Positions 49,447 to 59,137 are shown, numbered from the stretch's first letter. The stretch is DNA of 64,000 nt from Streptantibioticus parmotrematis (GCF_019890615.1 NZ_JAINVZ010000019.1:62001-126000), one strand, 5' to 3'. Notes: a model not told the origin generated them from the letters alone. Translations and numbers: made by a program.

Positions 49447-50850
49447 GTGACGAGTGCCACGGCACGGCAGCTGACCGCCCTGCTCTCCCGGGAACGGCCC
49501 CGGCCCGCGCGCATACGCGAGCGCCCCGGCGCCTGGTGGCTGGCGGTGGCCACGGTCTGCTTCGGCGCCTTCATGGGCCAGCTCGACGCCAGCATCGTCA
49601 CCCTGACCTACCGCAGCCTGGGCAGCGACTTCCACACCTCGCCCGCCGCCGTCGAATGGGTCTCGCTGGCCTACCTGATCACCCTGGTCGCGCTGCTGGT
49701 CCCGGTCGGGCGGCTGGCCGACGCGCACGGCCGCAAGCTGTTCTACCTGTACGGATTCGTGGTCTTCACCGCCGCGTCGGCGGCCTGCGGACTCGCGCCC
49801 TCACTGGCCGCACTGGTCGTCTTCCGCGTGGTGCAGGCCGCCGGTGCCGCGATGATGCAGGCCAACAGCGTCGCCCTGGTCGCCACCAGCGCCCCCAGGG
49901 ACCGGATGCGCACCGCGCTCGGCGTGCAGGCCGCCGCCCAGGCGCTCGGCCTCGCCCTCGGCCCGACCGTCGGCGGCGCGCTGGTGTCCACCCTGGGCTG
50001 GCGCTGGGTGTTCGGCATCAACGTGCCGATCGGCGTGGTCGCCCTGGTCGCCGGGCACTACCTGCTGCCCAGGACCCGCACCCGCAACCGCGTCCCCGGC
50101 TTCGACTGGCCGGGCCTGGCCCTGCTGGCGCTGGCCACCACCGCCGGGCTGCTGGGCGTCTCGGCCGCCTCGGGCCTGCGGGTGCCGGGCTGGGCGGTCG
50201 GCGCGCTGTTCGCCGTCGCGGTGGCGGCCGGGTGGGGCTTCGCCGTACGGCAGGGCCGGGCCGCCGCACCCCTGCTCGACCTCGCGCTGCTGCGGCTGCG
50301 GGCGGTCTCCGCCGGGCTGGCGGGGGCGCTCTTCGGCTACCTGGTGCTCTTCGGGCCGCTGGTGCTGGTGCCGGTCGTGCTGACCGCGGCGGGCCGCAGC
50401 GAACTGACCGCCGGAGTGGTGCTGACCGCGTTGCCCGCCGGGTTCGCGCTCGCGGCCACCGGCGCCGACCGGGTGCTGCCGCGCGGCCTGCCGGACCGCA
50501 CCCGCTGCCTGCTGGGCGCGGGGGTGTGCGTGGCCGCGCTCGGCCGGCTCGCCGCCGCGGGCCCGGCCGGCCTCGGCACACTGACTCCGGCGCTGGCCGT
50601 GCTGGGCCTCGGCCTCGGGCTGTTCACCCCGGCCAACAACACCCTGATCATGAGCGCGATACCGGCCGGCTCCTCCGGGACCGGCGGCGGGCTGGTCAAC
50701 ATGGCCCGGGGCCTGGGCACCGCGCTGGGCGTCGCGCTGGTGACGCTGGCCCTGCACCTGACCTCCGCCACCGGAGCGCTGGTCGTGCTGCTCGCGGCGG
50801 GCGGCGCGGCGCTGGCGGCCGCGGCGCTCGGTCCGCGTTCCGGACACTGA
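49447..50850 (+). CDS. DHA2-type MFS efflux transporter
   Basis: 467 residues, about 14 helices. Start signature FMGQLDASIVTLTYRSL and motif A VGRLADAHGRKLFYLYG identify an EmrB/QacA exporter; ALGLALGPTVGGALVSTLGWRWVFGINVPIG is motif C plus the helix-5/6 signature. GTG 49447 has GAGGAAG upstream. Transcribed with the MarR gene 68 bp downstream. Substrate unknown. Confidence 0.9.
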   Translation: MTSATARQLTALLSRERPRPARIRERPGAWWLAVATVCFGAFMGQLDASIVTLTYRSLGSDFHTSPAAVEWVSLAYLITLVALLVPVGRLADAHGRKLFYLYGFVVFTAASAACGLAPSLAALVVFRVVQAAGAAMMQANSVALVATSAPRDRMRTALGVQAAAQALGLALGPTVGGALVSTLGWRWVFGINVPIGVVALVAGHYLLPRTRTRNRVPGFDWPGLALLALATTAGLLGVSAASGLRVPGWAVGALFAVAVAAGWGFAVRQGRAAAPLLDLALLRLRAVSAGLAGALFGYLVLFGPLVLVPVVLTAAGRSELTAGVVLTALPAGFALAATGADRVLPRGLPDRTRCLLGAGVCVAALGRLAAAGPAGLGTLTPALAVLGLGLGLFTPANNTLIMSAIPAGSSGTGGGLVNMARGLGTALGVALVTLALHLTSATGALVVLLAAGGAALAAAALGPRSGH

Positions 50851-50918
50851 ACGGCCACGCGCGGTCCGCCTTCCGGACGCCGACCGGGTCCGCGCGGCCC
50901 GCCGACTAAGGTCGTGCC

Positions 50919-51497
50919 ATGCCGACCCCGCACCACCCCGACGACCCGAACCCCGCGGCCCCCGGCCGCGGCGGGCCCGACGCCCGGCTGCTGACCGAGG
51001 TCGTCACCCGGCTGCGCAGGGCGCTGCGCGCCTCGATCCGCACCGACTACCCGTGGGAGACGCTGCCCATGGCCCAGGTCGAGCTGCTCCAGGTGCTCGC
51101 CGAGCACTCGCCCGCCCGCATCGGCGACCTGGCCGCCCGGCAGCGGCTGGCGACCAGCACCGTCAGCGGGCTCATCGGCCAGATGATCACCTCCGGCCTG
51201 GTGGCCCGCGCCGTCGACCCCGCCGACCGCAGGGCGTCCGCCGTCACCCTGACCGACGCGGGCCGCGACCAGCTCACCGCCTGGGCGCAAGCCCACGAAC
51301 GCCGCCTGGACGCGGCCCTGGACGCGCTGGACACCGACGACCGCGCGATCGTCCGCTCCGCGCTGCCCGCCCTCTTCCGCCTCGCGGAGCACCTCGACGA
51401 CACCGGGACCCCGGACGCCCCGGCCACCGCGCCGGACGCCCCGCAGGCCGCGCCCGGCCGTCCTACCCCCGCTGACCGGCCGGGGGCGCGGGGCTGA
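50919..51497 (+). CDS. MarR-family transcriptional regulator
   Basis: 192 residues. The winged helix-turn-helix is within residues 50-115: IGDLAARQRLATSTVSGLIGQMITSGLVAR and DPADRRASAVTLTDAG (wing). Disordered Pro/Ala tails lie at both ends. Same-strand partner of the DHA2 exporter and presumably its repressor through the twin CCGAA-N3-TTCGG sites. Its 3' end overlaps the convergent MprF-like gene by 35 bp. Confidence 0.9.
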   Translation: MPTPHHPDDPNPAAPGRGGPDARLLTEVVTRLRRALRASIRTDYPWETLPMAQVELLQVLAEHSPARIGDLAARQRLATSTVSGLIGQMITSGLVARAVDPADRRASAVTLTDAGRDQLTAWAQAHERRLDAALDALDTDDRAIVRSALPALFRLAEHLDDTGTPDAPATAPDAPQAAPGRPTPADRPGARG

Positions 51498-54021
51498 ACC
51501 GGCGCATCCGGCGGGCCGTCAGCACGCCCTCCACGCCCGCGTTGGCGACCGCGATGCGCGGCAGCTCGGTGGGGCGCTCGTAGAGCATGAAGCGCGGCTG
51601 CCAGTGCGGGCGCAGCCCGGCGTTGTCCCGGTGCACCCCTTCGAGGCCGCGGCGCGGCGACAGCAGCCGCACGATGAGCCGGTGGACCCGGAAGACGAAA
51701 CCGGTGCCCAGGCCCTGGCCGTACGTGACGGGGGCGTGGAAGACGGTGAAGTTCAGCGCGATCCGCTCGACGTCCGCCACCGGGTCGGCGCCCGCCCGCG
51801 CCCGCAGCAGCAGTTCGGTCAGCATCAGCGCGAAGACGCTGTCCGGCGACTCCCGTTCACGCCGCATCAGGTCCAGCGACAGCCCCGCGCCGCCGTCCCA
51901 CGGCACCAGGTCCAGCAGGGCGCAGGTGCGGTCGTTGGGGTCGCGGCACTCGACGATCACGCAGGCGCCGTCGGCCGGGTCGCCCATCCTGCCCAGCGTC
52001 ATGGTGAAGCCGCGGTCCACCGCGCCGTTGCGCCAGGCGTCGGCCAGGTGGACCAGGCCGTCCATCTCCTCCCGGGCCACCTCCCGGTGCCGCCGCACCG
52101 TCACCGAGTAGCCGGCCGCCAGCAGTTCGTCGCGGGCCTCGCGCAGCGGGCGGGCCTCGGGCGCGGTCAGGTCGGCGTCCGCGACGGCGGTCACCGCCTC
52201 GTCGCCGAACGCCAGCACCCGCATCCCGGCGCGTTCGAACAGCCCGGCGGCCCGCTCGCTCGCCCCGGTCACCGCGGGCACCCAGCCGTGGGAGCGGGCG
52301 GTGTGCAGCCAGGCGCCGATCGCCGCGGGCCAGGCCGCCGGGTCGCCCACCGGGTCGCCGGAGGCCAGCGCGACCCCGTTGATCACCCGGTAGGTCACGG
52401 CGGCCTCCTGACCGGGAGACCAGGCGACCGCCTTGTCCCGGTGGAGCGCGAAGTAGCCCAGCGAGTCGTCCGCGCCGAACCGGGCGAGCAGCCCGCGCAG
52501 CCTGTCCTCGTCCTCCGGTCCCAGCCGGGCCCTGCCGCGCGGGCTGCGGAAGAACGCGCGCAGCACCTGGAGCAGCAGCGCGACGCTGAGCACGTTGATC
52601 AGCAGGTCGGTCCAGCCGGGGACGGTGATGTCGGGCAGTTCGAAGAGCGTGGAGAGGGTGAAGACCCGCAGCAGCGCGTAGCGCAGGCAGTCCGTCCAGG
52701 ACGCGGCCGGTTCGGTGTCGGTCCCGTGCACCAGCACGGTGCCGAGCCCGGCGGCCAGCACCCCGCCCAGCACGAACCAGCCCAGCCCCAGCGGGATGTT
52801 GCCGCGCTCCCCGCGCACCTGGCAGACCGTCCGGGCGATCACCAGCGCGACGGCGACAGCGGTGGTCACCCCCGCCGAGACCCAGTTGACGACGTGCTGC
52901 CGGGCGTCCGGCAGCACCAGCAGCGCCCCCCAGTACACCAGCGCGTTGAGCCCCGCCAACGTGAAGGTGATCAGCCAAGCGGCCCGCTTGCGCCGCCGCA
53001 GCATCACCGCGAGCAGGCTGGCCACCAGCGCCGCGGTGAAGCCCGCGGTCACCAGGAACGGGGTGAACAGGTCGCCGCTGTCGGCCCGGTAGATGCGTTC
53101 GCGGAACGGCGCGATCAGGCCGGTGAGCACGTCCAGCGCGGCGGCCAGCCGCAGGTACCACACGACGGCGACCGCGCACGGCTCGGCCAGCGGGCGCAGC
53201 AGTCGCTCGGCGCGGGTCGGCGGCAGGTCGGCCAGCGACACCCTCGGCGGCGCCGGGCGCTTCGGCGGCGCGGGCCTCGGGCTCTCCAGGTGCGGCGCAC
53301 CGGCCACCGCGTTGTAGACCTTGCGGCGGGCCGCGTCCAGCCGCCCGTGCACCCGCTGCTCGCGGCGCTCGGCCCGGGCCAGCCTGCGCGGCCGCGAGTA
53401 GTAGCGCCAGCGCGCCCAGGGGCTCGCCGGGCGGGCCAGCCGGATCGCGCCGAAGAACGCGGGCACCACCAGGAACAGCCCGAACAGGCCGGTCCACAGC
53501 TTGCCCTTGAGCAGGCTGAGCACCACCAGCGCCAGCAGCACGCCGATGGCGACGGTCCGGGTCAGCAGCGAGCCGGTGAAGCCGCCCAGCGGGGTCACCC
53601 CGAGCAGCAGCAGCCCGATCACGGTGACCGCGAGGATCACCGCGTCCACCGACTGGCGGCCCTCCTCGCGCCAGTAGACGTCCTCCAGGTGCAGCACGAG
53701 CGCGAACTCGTCCAGCACCAGCCCGCACCCGATGCCGAACAGCAGCGCCAGCAGGTCGTGCCCCACCCGCGCCTCGCCGCGCAGCGCGAACGAGCCGATG
53801 CCGCCGGCCAGCATCCCGGCCAGCCCGAAGACCACGTGGTGGATGTGGAGGCCGCCGGGCTGGACGTTCCCCGGCCACCAGCTCACCCCGCGGCGGATCA
53901 TCCGCACGCTGAACCGGATGAACAGGAACGATCCGAGCAGGCCGACGAGCAGCAGGAACAGCGGCTCACGCCCGGTGTCCACGATCCGGGTCTGGTAGCC
54001 GTGCGCCAGCCACTCCCACAT
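51463..54021 (-). CDS. Large membrane protein with MprF-type DUF2156 acyl/aminoacyl-transferase domain
   Basis: 852 residues. The first 200 residues are a separate polytopic module with HIHHVVFGLAGMLAGGIGSF and DEFALVLHLEDVYW, followed by a basic linker (residues 205-275). About six further helices (290-500) lead to a C-terminal GNAT-like DUF2156 domain (about 510-830: DSLGYFALHRDKAVAWSP, DPVGDPAAWPAAI, RNGAVDRGFTMTLGRMGD), as in lysyl-phosphatidylglycerol synthases (MprF/LysX type). Such enzymes add Lys or Ala to lipids and lower sensitivity to cationic peptides. The extra N-terminal module is unusual. Start ATG 54021. Confidence 0.85.
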   Translation of the reverse strand: MWEWLAHGYQTRIVDTGREPLFLLLVGLLGSFLFIRFSVRMIRRGVSWWPGNVQPGGLHIHHVVFGLAGMLAGGIGSFALRGEARVGHDLLALLFGIGCGLVLDEFALVLHLEDVYWREEGRQSVDAVILAVTVIGLLLLGVTPLGGFTGSLLTRTVAIGVLLALVVLSLLKGKLWTGLFGLFLVVPAFFGAIRLARPASPWARWRYYSRPRRLARAERREQRVHGRLDAARRKVYNAVAGAPHLESPRPAPPKRPAPPRVSLADLPPTRAERLLRPLAEPCAVAVVWYLRLAAALDVLTGLIAPFRERIYRADSGDLFTPFLVTAGFTAALVASLLAVMLRRRKRAAWLITFTLAGLNALVYWGALLVLPDARQHVVNWVSAGVTTAVAVALVIARTVCQVRGERGNIPLGLGWFVLGGVLAAGLGTVLVHGTDTEPAASWTDCLRYALLRVFTLSTLFELPDITVPGWTDLLINVLSVALLLQVLRAFFRSPRGRARLGPEDEDRLRGLLARFGADDSLGYFALHRDKAVAWSPGQEAAVTYRVINGVALASGDPVGDPAAWPAAIGAWLHTARSHGWVPAVTGASERAAGLFERAGMRVLAFGDEAVTAVADADLTAPEARPLREARDELLAAGYSVTVRRHREVAREEMDGLVHLADAWRNGAVDRGFTMTLGRMGDPADGACVIVECRDPNDRTCALLDLVPWDGGAGLSLDLMRRERESPDSVFALMLTELLLRARAGADPVADVERIALNFTVFHAPVTYGQGLGTGFVFRVHRLIVRLLSPRRGLEGVHRDNAGLRPHWQPRFMLYERPTELPRIAVANAGVEGVLTARRMRRFSPAPPAGQRG

Positions 54022-54165
54022 GAGTACGCGTCACCTCGTCGTCGTAGCGGCGGCCGTCGGTCCGCCGTCCTCGGGGCGGCCGCGGCGGGCCACCCCCTGG
54101 TCAACGACAGCTTCGCACCCGGGAAACGCGAACGCGCAGGCAGCGGCGCGTGGTGGCGTACGCGA

Positions 54166-54894
54166 CTACTTCACGGCCGTCAGCTTCGCGTAGACCACGA
54201 CGTTGCCCAGGTAGCTGCGGGTGGTCTTGGAGAAGCCGCCGCCGCAGGTGATCAGGCGCAGCTCCGGCGTGGGGGTGTCGGCGTAGACCTTGGCGTCGGG
54301 GAAGTCCTTCTTCTCGTAGGCGTTGACGCCGTAGACGGTGAAGACCGCGACGCGCTTGTCGGCGCGGGTGATCTCGACGGTGTTGCCCTTGTGCAGCGAG
54401 CCGAGGTTGTAGAAGACGGCCGGGCCCTTGAGGTTGTCCACGTGCCCGGCGAGCACCGCGGCGCCCTTCTCGCCCGGCGCCGGGCCGCCGTCGTACCAGC
54501 CGGCCAGGTTCTTGTCGGTCTCCGGCGGCACCTGGAGCTGGTTGCTCGCGTCCACGCCCAGCTTCATCAGCGGCGCGTCCACCTTGATGGCCGGGATGCG
54601 CACCCGCTGCGGCAGCGAGTACGGCAGCGGCGCGACGGTCGGGCTCGGTGAGGCGGAGGACGCCGGGGCGCCCTGGCCGGGGGAGGGGCTGCCCACCGCC
54701 TCGGCGGCGGTCGGGGCGGGCGGCTGCGAGGTCTGGGTGCCGTTGTGCAGCAGCCAGGCCCCGGCGAGCAGCGCGGCGGCCGAGAAGGCGATCACGGCCC
54801 GGGGGGCGCGGCGGGGGCGGCCGGTGCCGGGCGGCTCGTCGGGCTCCTGGGGTTCGCCGGGTCCGTAGGGCCAGGGGCGCGGGGTGGGCGGCAT
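54166..54894 (-). CDS. Class F-like sortase
   Basis: 242 residues from ATG 54894. Cytoplasmic Pro-rich start, one membrane anchor (about residues 32-50), a Pro/Ser linker, and a sortase beta-barrel with catalytic His151 (LAGHVDN), Cys217 (LITCGGGF) and Arg226 (TTRSYLGN). Sortases join surface proteins to peptidoglycan, but this actinobacterial class often lacks a known substrate; none is encoded here. Same direction as the MprF-like gene, 144 bp upstream of it. Confidence 0.9.
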   Translation of the reverse strand: MPPTPRPWPYGPGEPQEPDEPPGTGRPRRAPRAVIAFSAAALLAGAWLLHNGTQTSQPPAPTAAEAVGSPSPGQGAPASSASPSPTVAPLPYSLPQRVRIPAIKVDAPLMKLGVDASNQLQVPPETDKNLAGWYDGGPAPGEKGAAVLAGHVDNLKGPAVFYNLGSLHKGNTVEITRADKRVAVFTVYGVNAYEKKDFPDAKVYADTPTPELRLITCGGGFSKTTRSYLGNVVVYAKLTAVK

Positions 54895-55091
54895 GGTCGG
54901 CGGCCTTTCGACGACGGTTGCGCGGCGCGGCGATCGGTACGGCTGAACGCCGGACGGCGAACGCGGCGCGCACATGATGGCGTTATGTCCGATGTTCGCC
55001 TCATCTGACAGGGGATCACACAACACGGCGGACGGCGAGCGATGACCGACCCGTACGGAGCACACCCGGCGGGCGCTTGTTACCGTTCGGT

Positions 55092-56414
55092 GTGCCACCG
55101 ATACGCAGCCGGGACGCGAGCCCGGGCAAGCCCGCTCCGCAGCCAGGCCCGGCCGTCGTCCCGGCCCCCGTACGCCGCCGTCTGTTCGCCGACCTCACGC
55201 CCCTGCGCACCTCGGTCGACTACCGGCGGCTGTGGTTCGGCAACACCATCTCCTGGATGGGCCAGCAGATGACCGCCCTCGCGGTCTCGCTCCAGGTCTA
55301 CGCGATCACCAGGTCGACCTTCGCGGTCGGCCTGGTCGGCCTGTGCTCGCTGGTGCCGCTGGTGATCTTCGGGCTGTACGGCGGCGCCGTCGCCGACACC
55401 CTCGACCGCCGCAAGCTCGGCCTGGTCAGCGCCACCGGGGCGAGCGTGATGTCGGTGGTCCTGGCGGGGGCGGCGCTCGCGCGCTACCACCACGTCTGGC
55501 TGCTGTACTCGGTCGTGGCCCTGCAAGCGGTCTGCTTCGCCATGAACTCCCCGGCCCGCAGCTCCATGATCCCCAGGCTGCTGCCGCCCGAGCAGCTCCC
55601 GGCGGCGAACGCGCTCAACTCGCTGACCTCCAACCTCGGCCTGATGGCGGGCCCCAGCCTCGGCGGCGTCATCGTCGGCCTGTGGGGCTATCAGGCCGCG
55701 TACCTGGTCGACGTGGTGGCGTTCGGCGCCTCCCTCTACGCGATGTGGCGGCTGCCCGCGATGCGGCCGGACCAGGGCACGGAGGGCGGGGCGGCGCCGC
55801 GCCGGGCGTCGGTCGTGGACGGGCTGCGCTTCCTGGCCACCCGGCCCAACCTGCGCATGACGTTCTTCGCCGACCTGGCCGCGATGGTGCTGGCCCAGCC
55901 GCGCGCGCTCTTCCCGGCGATCGCGGCGCTGTGGTACGGCGGCGACGCCAAGACCGTCGGCCTGCTGGTCGCGGCGCCCGCGATCGGCTCGGTGCTGGGC
56001 GGGCTGTTCTCCGGCTGGCTGGGGCGGGTGCGCAGGCACGGCCGGGCGATCCTGTGCGCCGTCGCCGCCTGGGGTGCGGCGATCGCGGTCTTCGGGCTGA
56101 CCCGGCAGCTGTGGCTGGGCCTGTTCTTCCTCGCGGTCGCGGGCGCCGCCGACACCGTCTCGATGGTCTTCCGCTCCACGATGCTCCAGGCGGCCACCCC
56201 GGACCGGATGCGCGGCCGGCTCCAGGGCGTGTTCATCGTGGTGGTCGCGGGCGGACCGCGGCTGGGCGACTTCCTCGCCGGCTCCGCGGCCGACCTGACC
56301 TCGCCGTCCACCACGGTGGTCTGCGGGGGACTGGCCTGCCTGCTGGTGCTGGGGTTGCTGGCGCTGCGGTGGCGCGGCTTCGCGCGGTACGACGCGCGCG
56401 ATCCACAGGCGTGA
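55092..56414 (+). CDS. MFS transporter (EntS-like MFS_3 group)
   Basis: 440 residues, 12 helices. LRTSVDYRRLWFGNTISWMGQQM at the start of helix 1 and GGAVADTLDRRKLGLVSAT (motif A) are typical of the group with enterobactin and macrolide exporters. GTG 55092 and TTG 55077 are both possible starts, neither with a good ribosome site, so it may be leaderless. No partner gene; substrate unknown. Confidence 0.86.
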   Translation: MPPIRSRDASPGKPAPQPGPAVVPAPVRRRLFADLTPLRTSVDYRRLWFGNTISWMGQQMTALAVSLQVYAITRSTFAVGLVGLCSLVPLVIFGLYGGAVADTLDRRKLGLVSATGASVMSVVLAGAALARYHHVWLLYSVVALQAVCFAMNSPARSSMIPRLLPPEQLPAANALNSLTSNLGLMAGPSLGGVIVGLWGYQAAYLVDVVAFGASLYAMWRLPAMRPDQGTEGGAAPRRASVVDGLRFLATRPNLRMTFFADLAAMVLAQPRALFPAIAALWYGGDAKTVGLLVAAPAIGSVLGGLFSGWLGRVRRHGRAILCAVAAWGAAIAVFGLTRQLWLGLFFLAVAGAADTVSMVFRSTMLQAATPDRMRGRLQGVFIVVVAGGPRLGDFLAGSAADLTSPSTTVVCGGLACLLVLGLLALRWRGFARYDARDPQA

Positions 56415-56567
56415 CCTGGAACGATCGTGGCGGCTCAGGCGTGAACGGGCCGCGTGTGGGCACAAGGTGCTACGCAACCGCGTTCGACGCGAGGGCGTCT
56501 GACCGGATGTAGGACCGCGAAGGACCAGGGCGACCGGCCCGGTCCGCACGGAAGGCAGGGCTGAGAC

Positions 56568-56843
56568 GTGGGCATCATCGGCTGGATCCTCCTGGGGCTG
56601 ATCGCCGGGGCGATCGCCAAGATCCTGCTGCCCGGGCGCGACCCGGGCGGCCTGGTCGGCACCACCCTCATCGGCATCGCCGGGGCGTTCGTGGGCGGCT
56701 GGCTGTCCATGCACTTCCTGCACCGCCCGGTGCAGCACACCTTCTTCGACGCCCGCAGCTGGGGCTCGGCCATCGTCGGCTCGCTGGTCCTGCTGATCCT
56801 CTACCGCATCTTCTTCGGCAACTCCCGCTCGCGCCGCGGCTGA
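56568..56843 (+). CDS. GlsB/YeaQ/YmgE-family stress membrane protein
   Basis: 91 residues with three helices and the family pattern GIIGWILLGLIAGAIAKILLPG, GGLVGTTLIGIAGAFVGGWL and GSAIVGSLVLLILYRIF. Small inner-membrane proteins linked to general or acid stress. GTG 56568. Monocistronic. Confidence 0.92.
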   Translation: MGIIGWILLGLIAGAIAKILLPGRDPGGLVGTTLIGIAGAFVGGWLSMHFLHRPVQHTFFDARSWGSAIVGSLVLLILYRIFFGNSRSRRG

Positions 56844-56903
56844 AGCCGTACCGCGGCTGACGCCGCACCGCACGGGCCGGGGCGTATCGCCCCGGCCCGT
56901 CCG

Positions 56904-57335
56904 TCATCCCAGCATCTGCCGCAGCAGGTCGCGCAGGGTCGCGCGGTCGTGTTCCGACAGGGCGGCCAGGGGCTCGCGGGCGAAGCCCAGGGAGGCGCGC
57001 AGGCGGGTGGCGGTGTCCTTGCCGGTTTCGGTGGCCGCGGCGAGCTTGACGCGGCGGTCGGCCGGGTCGGGGCGGCGCTCCACCAGGCCGCGCGCCTCCA
57101 GGCGGTCCACGATGCCGGTGACGTTGGACGGCTCGCACTTGAGCTGCTCGGCGATCCGGCGCATCGGCATCGGTTCCCGGGACAGCAGCCCGAGCACGCG
57201 CGCCTGGGCGCCGGTGAGCTGGTGCCGGGCCGCCGCCGTGTCGTACTCCTCGTAGTAGCGCGCCACGACGGTGCCGATCAGTTCGACGACCTCCAGCGTG
57301 AGGGGGTCCATGGGGGCGGGTGCCGGTGCGGTCAT
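56904..57335 (-). CDS. MarR-family transcriptional regulator
   Basis: 143 residues. Winged helix-turn-helix PMRRIAEQLKCEPSNVTGIVDRLEARGLVER with wing DPADRRVKLAAAT. The N-terminal helix lacks the redox Cys found in OhrR, so it is not a classical OhrR although ohr lies 1.3 kb away. It diverges from an MDR oxidoreductase, its likely target. Confidence 0.9.
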   Translation of the reverse strand: MTAPAPAPMDPLTLEVVELIGTVVARYYEEYDTAAARHQLTGAQARVLGLLSREPMPMRRIAEQLKCEPSNVTGIVDRLEARGLVERRPDPADRRVKLAAATETGKDTATRLRASLGFAREPLAALSEHDRATLRDLLRQMLG

Positions 57336-57356
57336 GAGGTCAGTCTACCCATTTGC

Positions 57357-57386
57357 TTGACATCATGAAATATCCAGGTGCATGGT
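57357..57386 (+). promoter_or_regulatory. Putative promoter of the MDR oxidoreductase
   Basis: An exact TTGACA lies at 57357-57362 in an AT-rich island between the divergent MarR and oxidoreductase genes. The matching -10 (CATGGT, 57381-57386, 18-bp spacer) is poor, so the start point is uncertain. CCAGGT (57374-57379) and ACCTGG (57405-57410) form a loose inverted repeat around it. Confidence 0.35.
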
Positions 57387-57454
57387 TAGTTCAGTAGATG
57401 AAGTACCTGGAAGTGCAGAAGAAGCGCCGAAGAAGCAAGGAGATGCCTCCCCTG

Positions 57455-58495
57455 ATGTCCGCGTCCGCACACGCCCAGCCCACGCTCCCCGCCACCGGCC
57501 GCGAATGGCACCTGGTCGCCCGCCCCGACGGCTGGCCCGTTCCCGGTGACTTCGCGCTGCGCGAGGCCGAGGTGCCCGCCCCGGGCCCCGGCCAGATCGC
57601 GGTGCGCAACCTCTTCATGTCGGTCGACCCGTACATGCGCGGCCGGATGAACGACGTCAAGTCCTACGTGCCGCCCTTCCGGCTGGACGCCCCGCTGGAC
57701 GGCGGCGCGGTCGGCGTGGTCGTCGCCTCCGAGGCCGAGGGCGTCGCGGTCGGCGACCACGTGCTGCACGGGCTCGGCTGGCGCGAGTACGCGGTGCTCG
57801 ACGCCCGGCACGCCACCACCGTCGACCCGGACGTCGCGCCGCTGTCGGCCTACCTCGGCGTGCTGGGCATGCCCGGCCTGACCGCGTACGCCGGTCTGCT
57901 GCGGGTCGGCGCCTTCCAGGAGGGCGACGCGGTCTTCGTCTCCGGCGCGGCCGGCGCGGTCGGCAGCCAGGTCGGCCAGATCGCCAAGCTCAAGGGCGCC
58001 TCCCGGGTCATCGGCTCGGCCGGCTCCGACGAGAAGGTCAAGGTGCTGGTCGAGGAGTACGGCTTCGACGCCGCGTTCAACTACAAGAACGGCCCCGTGC
58101 GCGAGCAGCTCAAGCAGGCCGCCCCCGACGGCATCGACGTCTACTTCGACAACGTCGGCGGCGAGCACCTGGAAGCCGCGATCAGCTCCCTGAAGGTGCA
58201 CGGCCGCGCCGCGATCTGCGGCATGATCGCGCAGTACAACGCCACCGAGCCGCCCGCCGCCCCGCGCAACCTCGCCATGGTCATCGGCAAGCGGCTGCGC
58301 CTGGAGGGCCTGCTCGTCGGCGACCACGCCGACCTCAAGGAGCAGTTCGTCGACGAGGTCGGCGGCTGGCTGCGGGACGGCAGCCTGCGCTACCGGGAGA
58401 CCGTGGTCGACGGCATCGACCACGCCGTGGACGCCTTCCTCGGCCTGCTGCGCGGCGAGAACACCGGCAAGATGGTCGTCCGCCTCGACGCCTGA
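57455..58495 (+). CDS. NADP-dependent MDR-family oxidoreductase (leukotriene B4 dehydrogenase-like)
   Basis: 346 residues from ATG 57455; ATG 57443 lies four codons upstream. Zinc-free medium-chain reductase: SVDPYMRGRMNDVKSY substrate region, GMPGLTAYAGLL, nucleotide fold VFVSGAAGAVGSQVGQIAKL, and YFDNVGGEHLEAAI are hallmarks of the PTGR/YfmJ/CurA group reducing double bonds of enones. Divergent MarR gene suggests induction by reactive carbonyls (inference). Confidence 0.9.
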   Translation: MSASAHAQPTLPATGREWHLVARPDGWPVPGDFALREAEVPAPGPGQIAVRNLFMSVDPYMRGRMNDVKSYVPPFRLDAPLDGGAVGVVVASEAEGVAVGDHVLHGLGWREYAVLDARHATTVDPDVAPLSAYLGVLGMPGLTAYAGLLRVGAFQEGDAVFVSGAAGAVGSQVGQIAKLKGASRVIGSAGSDEKVKVLVEEYGFDAAFNYKNGPVREQLKQAAPDGIDVYFDNVGGEHLEAAISSLKVHGRAAICGMIAQYNATEPPAAPRNLAMVIGKRLRLEGLLVGDHADLKEQFVDEVGGWLRDGSLRYRETVVDGIDHAVDAFLGLLRGENTGKMVVRLDA

Positions 58496-58622
58496 CCGCG
58501 GCGCCGGCCACCGGTCGGCACCGGGGGTGTGTTGCGTCCGCCCGCCCCCGCTCGCATACGCTTCATCCGACCGCCGCGACCGTGGGCGCGAGTCGCGTCG
58601 TACCTCAGGAGGATCATCCCGT

Positions 58623-59051
58623 ATGTCCATCCAGTCCGTAGACGTCCTGTACACCGCCGTGGCCACCGCGGAGAACGGCCGTGACGGCCGCGTCTCCAGC
58701 GACGACGGCAAGCTCGACGTGGTCGTCAACCCGCCCAAGGAGATGGGCGGCAGCGGTGCGGGGACCAACCCCGAGCAGCTGTTCGCCGCCGGTTACAGCG
58801 CCTGCTTCCAGGGCGCGCTGGGCGTCGTCGCCCGGCAGGAGAAGGCCGACATCTCCGGCTCGACGGTGACCGCGAAGGTCGGCATCGGCAAGACCGAGGC
58901 GGGCGGCTTCGGCCTCACCGTCGAGATCTCCGCGTCCATCCCGAACGTGGACGCCGCCACCGCCCAGGCCTTGGTGGAGAAGGCGCACCAGGTCTGCCCG
59001 TACTCCAACGCCACCCGTGGCAACATCGAGGTGAAGCTCTCGGTGGCCTGA
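58623..59051 (+). CDS. ohr: Organic hydroperoxide resistance protein
   Basis: 142-residue OsmC-fold thiol peroxidase that reduces organic hydroperoxides. Peroxidatic Cys61 (GYSACFQGAL) and resolving Cys125 (HQVCPYSNATRGN) are present, with conserved Arg20 and Glu51. ATG 58623 follows AGGAGG by ten bases. No adjacent OhrR with the sensing Cys; the MarR at 56904 and TetR at 59138 are neighbours without proven link. Confidence 0.94.
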   Translation: MSIQSVDVLYTAVATAENGRDGRVSSDDGKLDVVVNPPKEMGGSGAGTNPEQLFAAGYSACFQGALGVVARQEKADISGSTVTAKVGIGKTEAGGFGLTVEISASIPNVDAATAQALVEKAHQVCPYSNATRGNIEVKLSVA

Positions 59052-59137
59052 CGCTTCGTCGGGTACCGCGTGGCTTCACGCAGTACGCCCGCTCCGGCCG
59101 CCGCTCAACGGCGCGCTCCGGGGCGGGTGTTCGCGTT

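Noticed and set aside
51604-54651. 1015-codon plus-strand frame
   Set aside because: Shadow of the MprF-like gene; composition is His/Gln/Arg/Gly-rich without motifs.
56904-57335. Identification of the MarR gene as ohrR
   Set aside because: The N-terminal redox cysteine of OhrR is absent and the divergent partner is an MDR oxidoreductase, not ohr.
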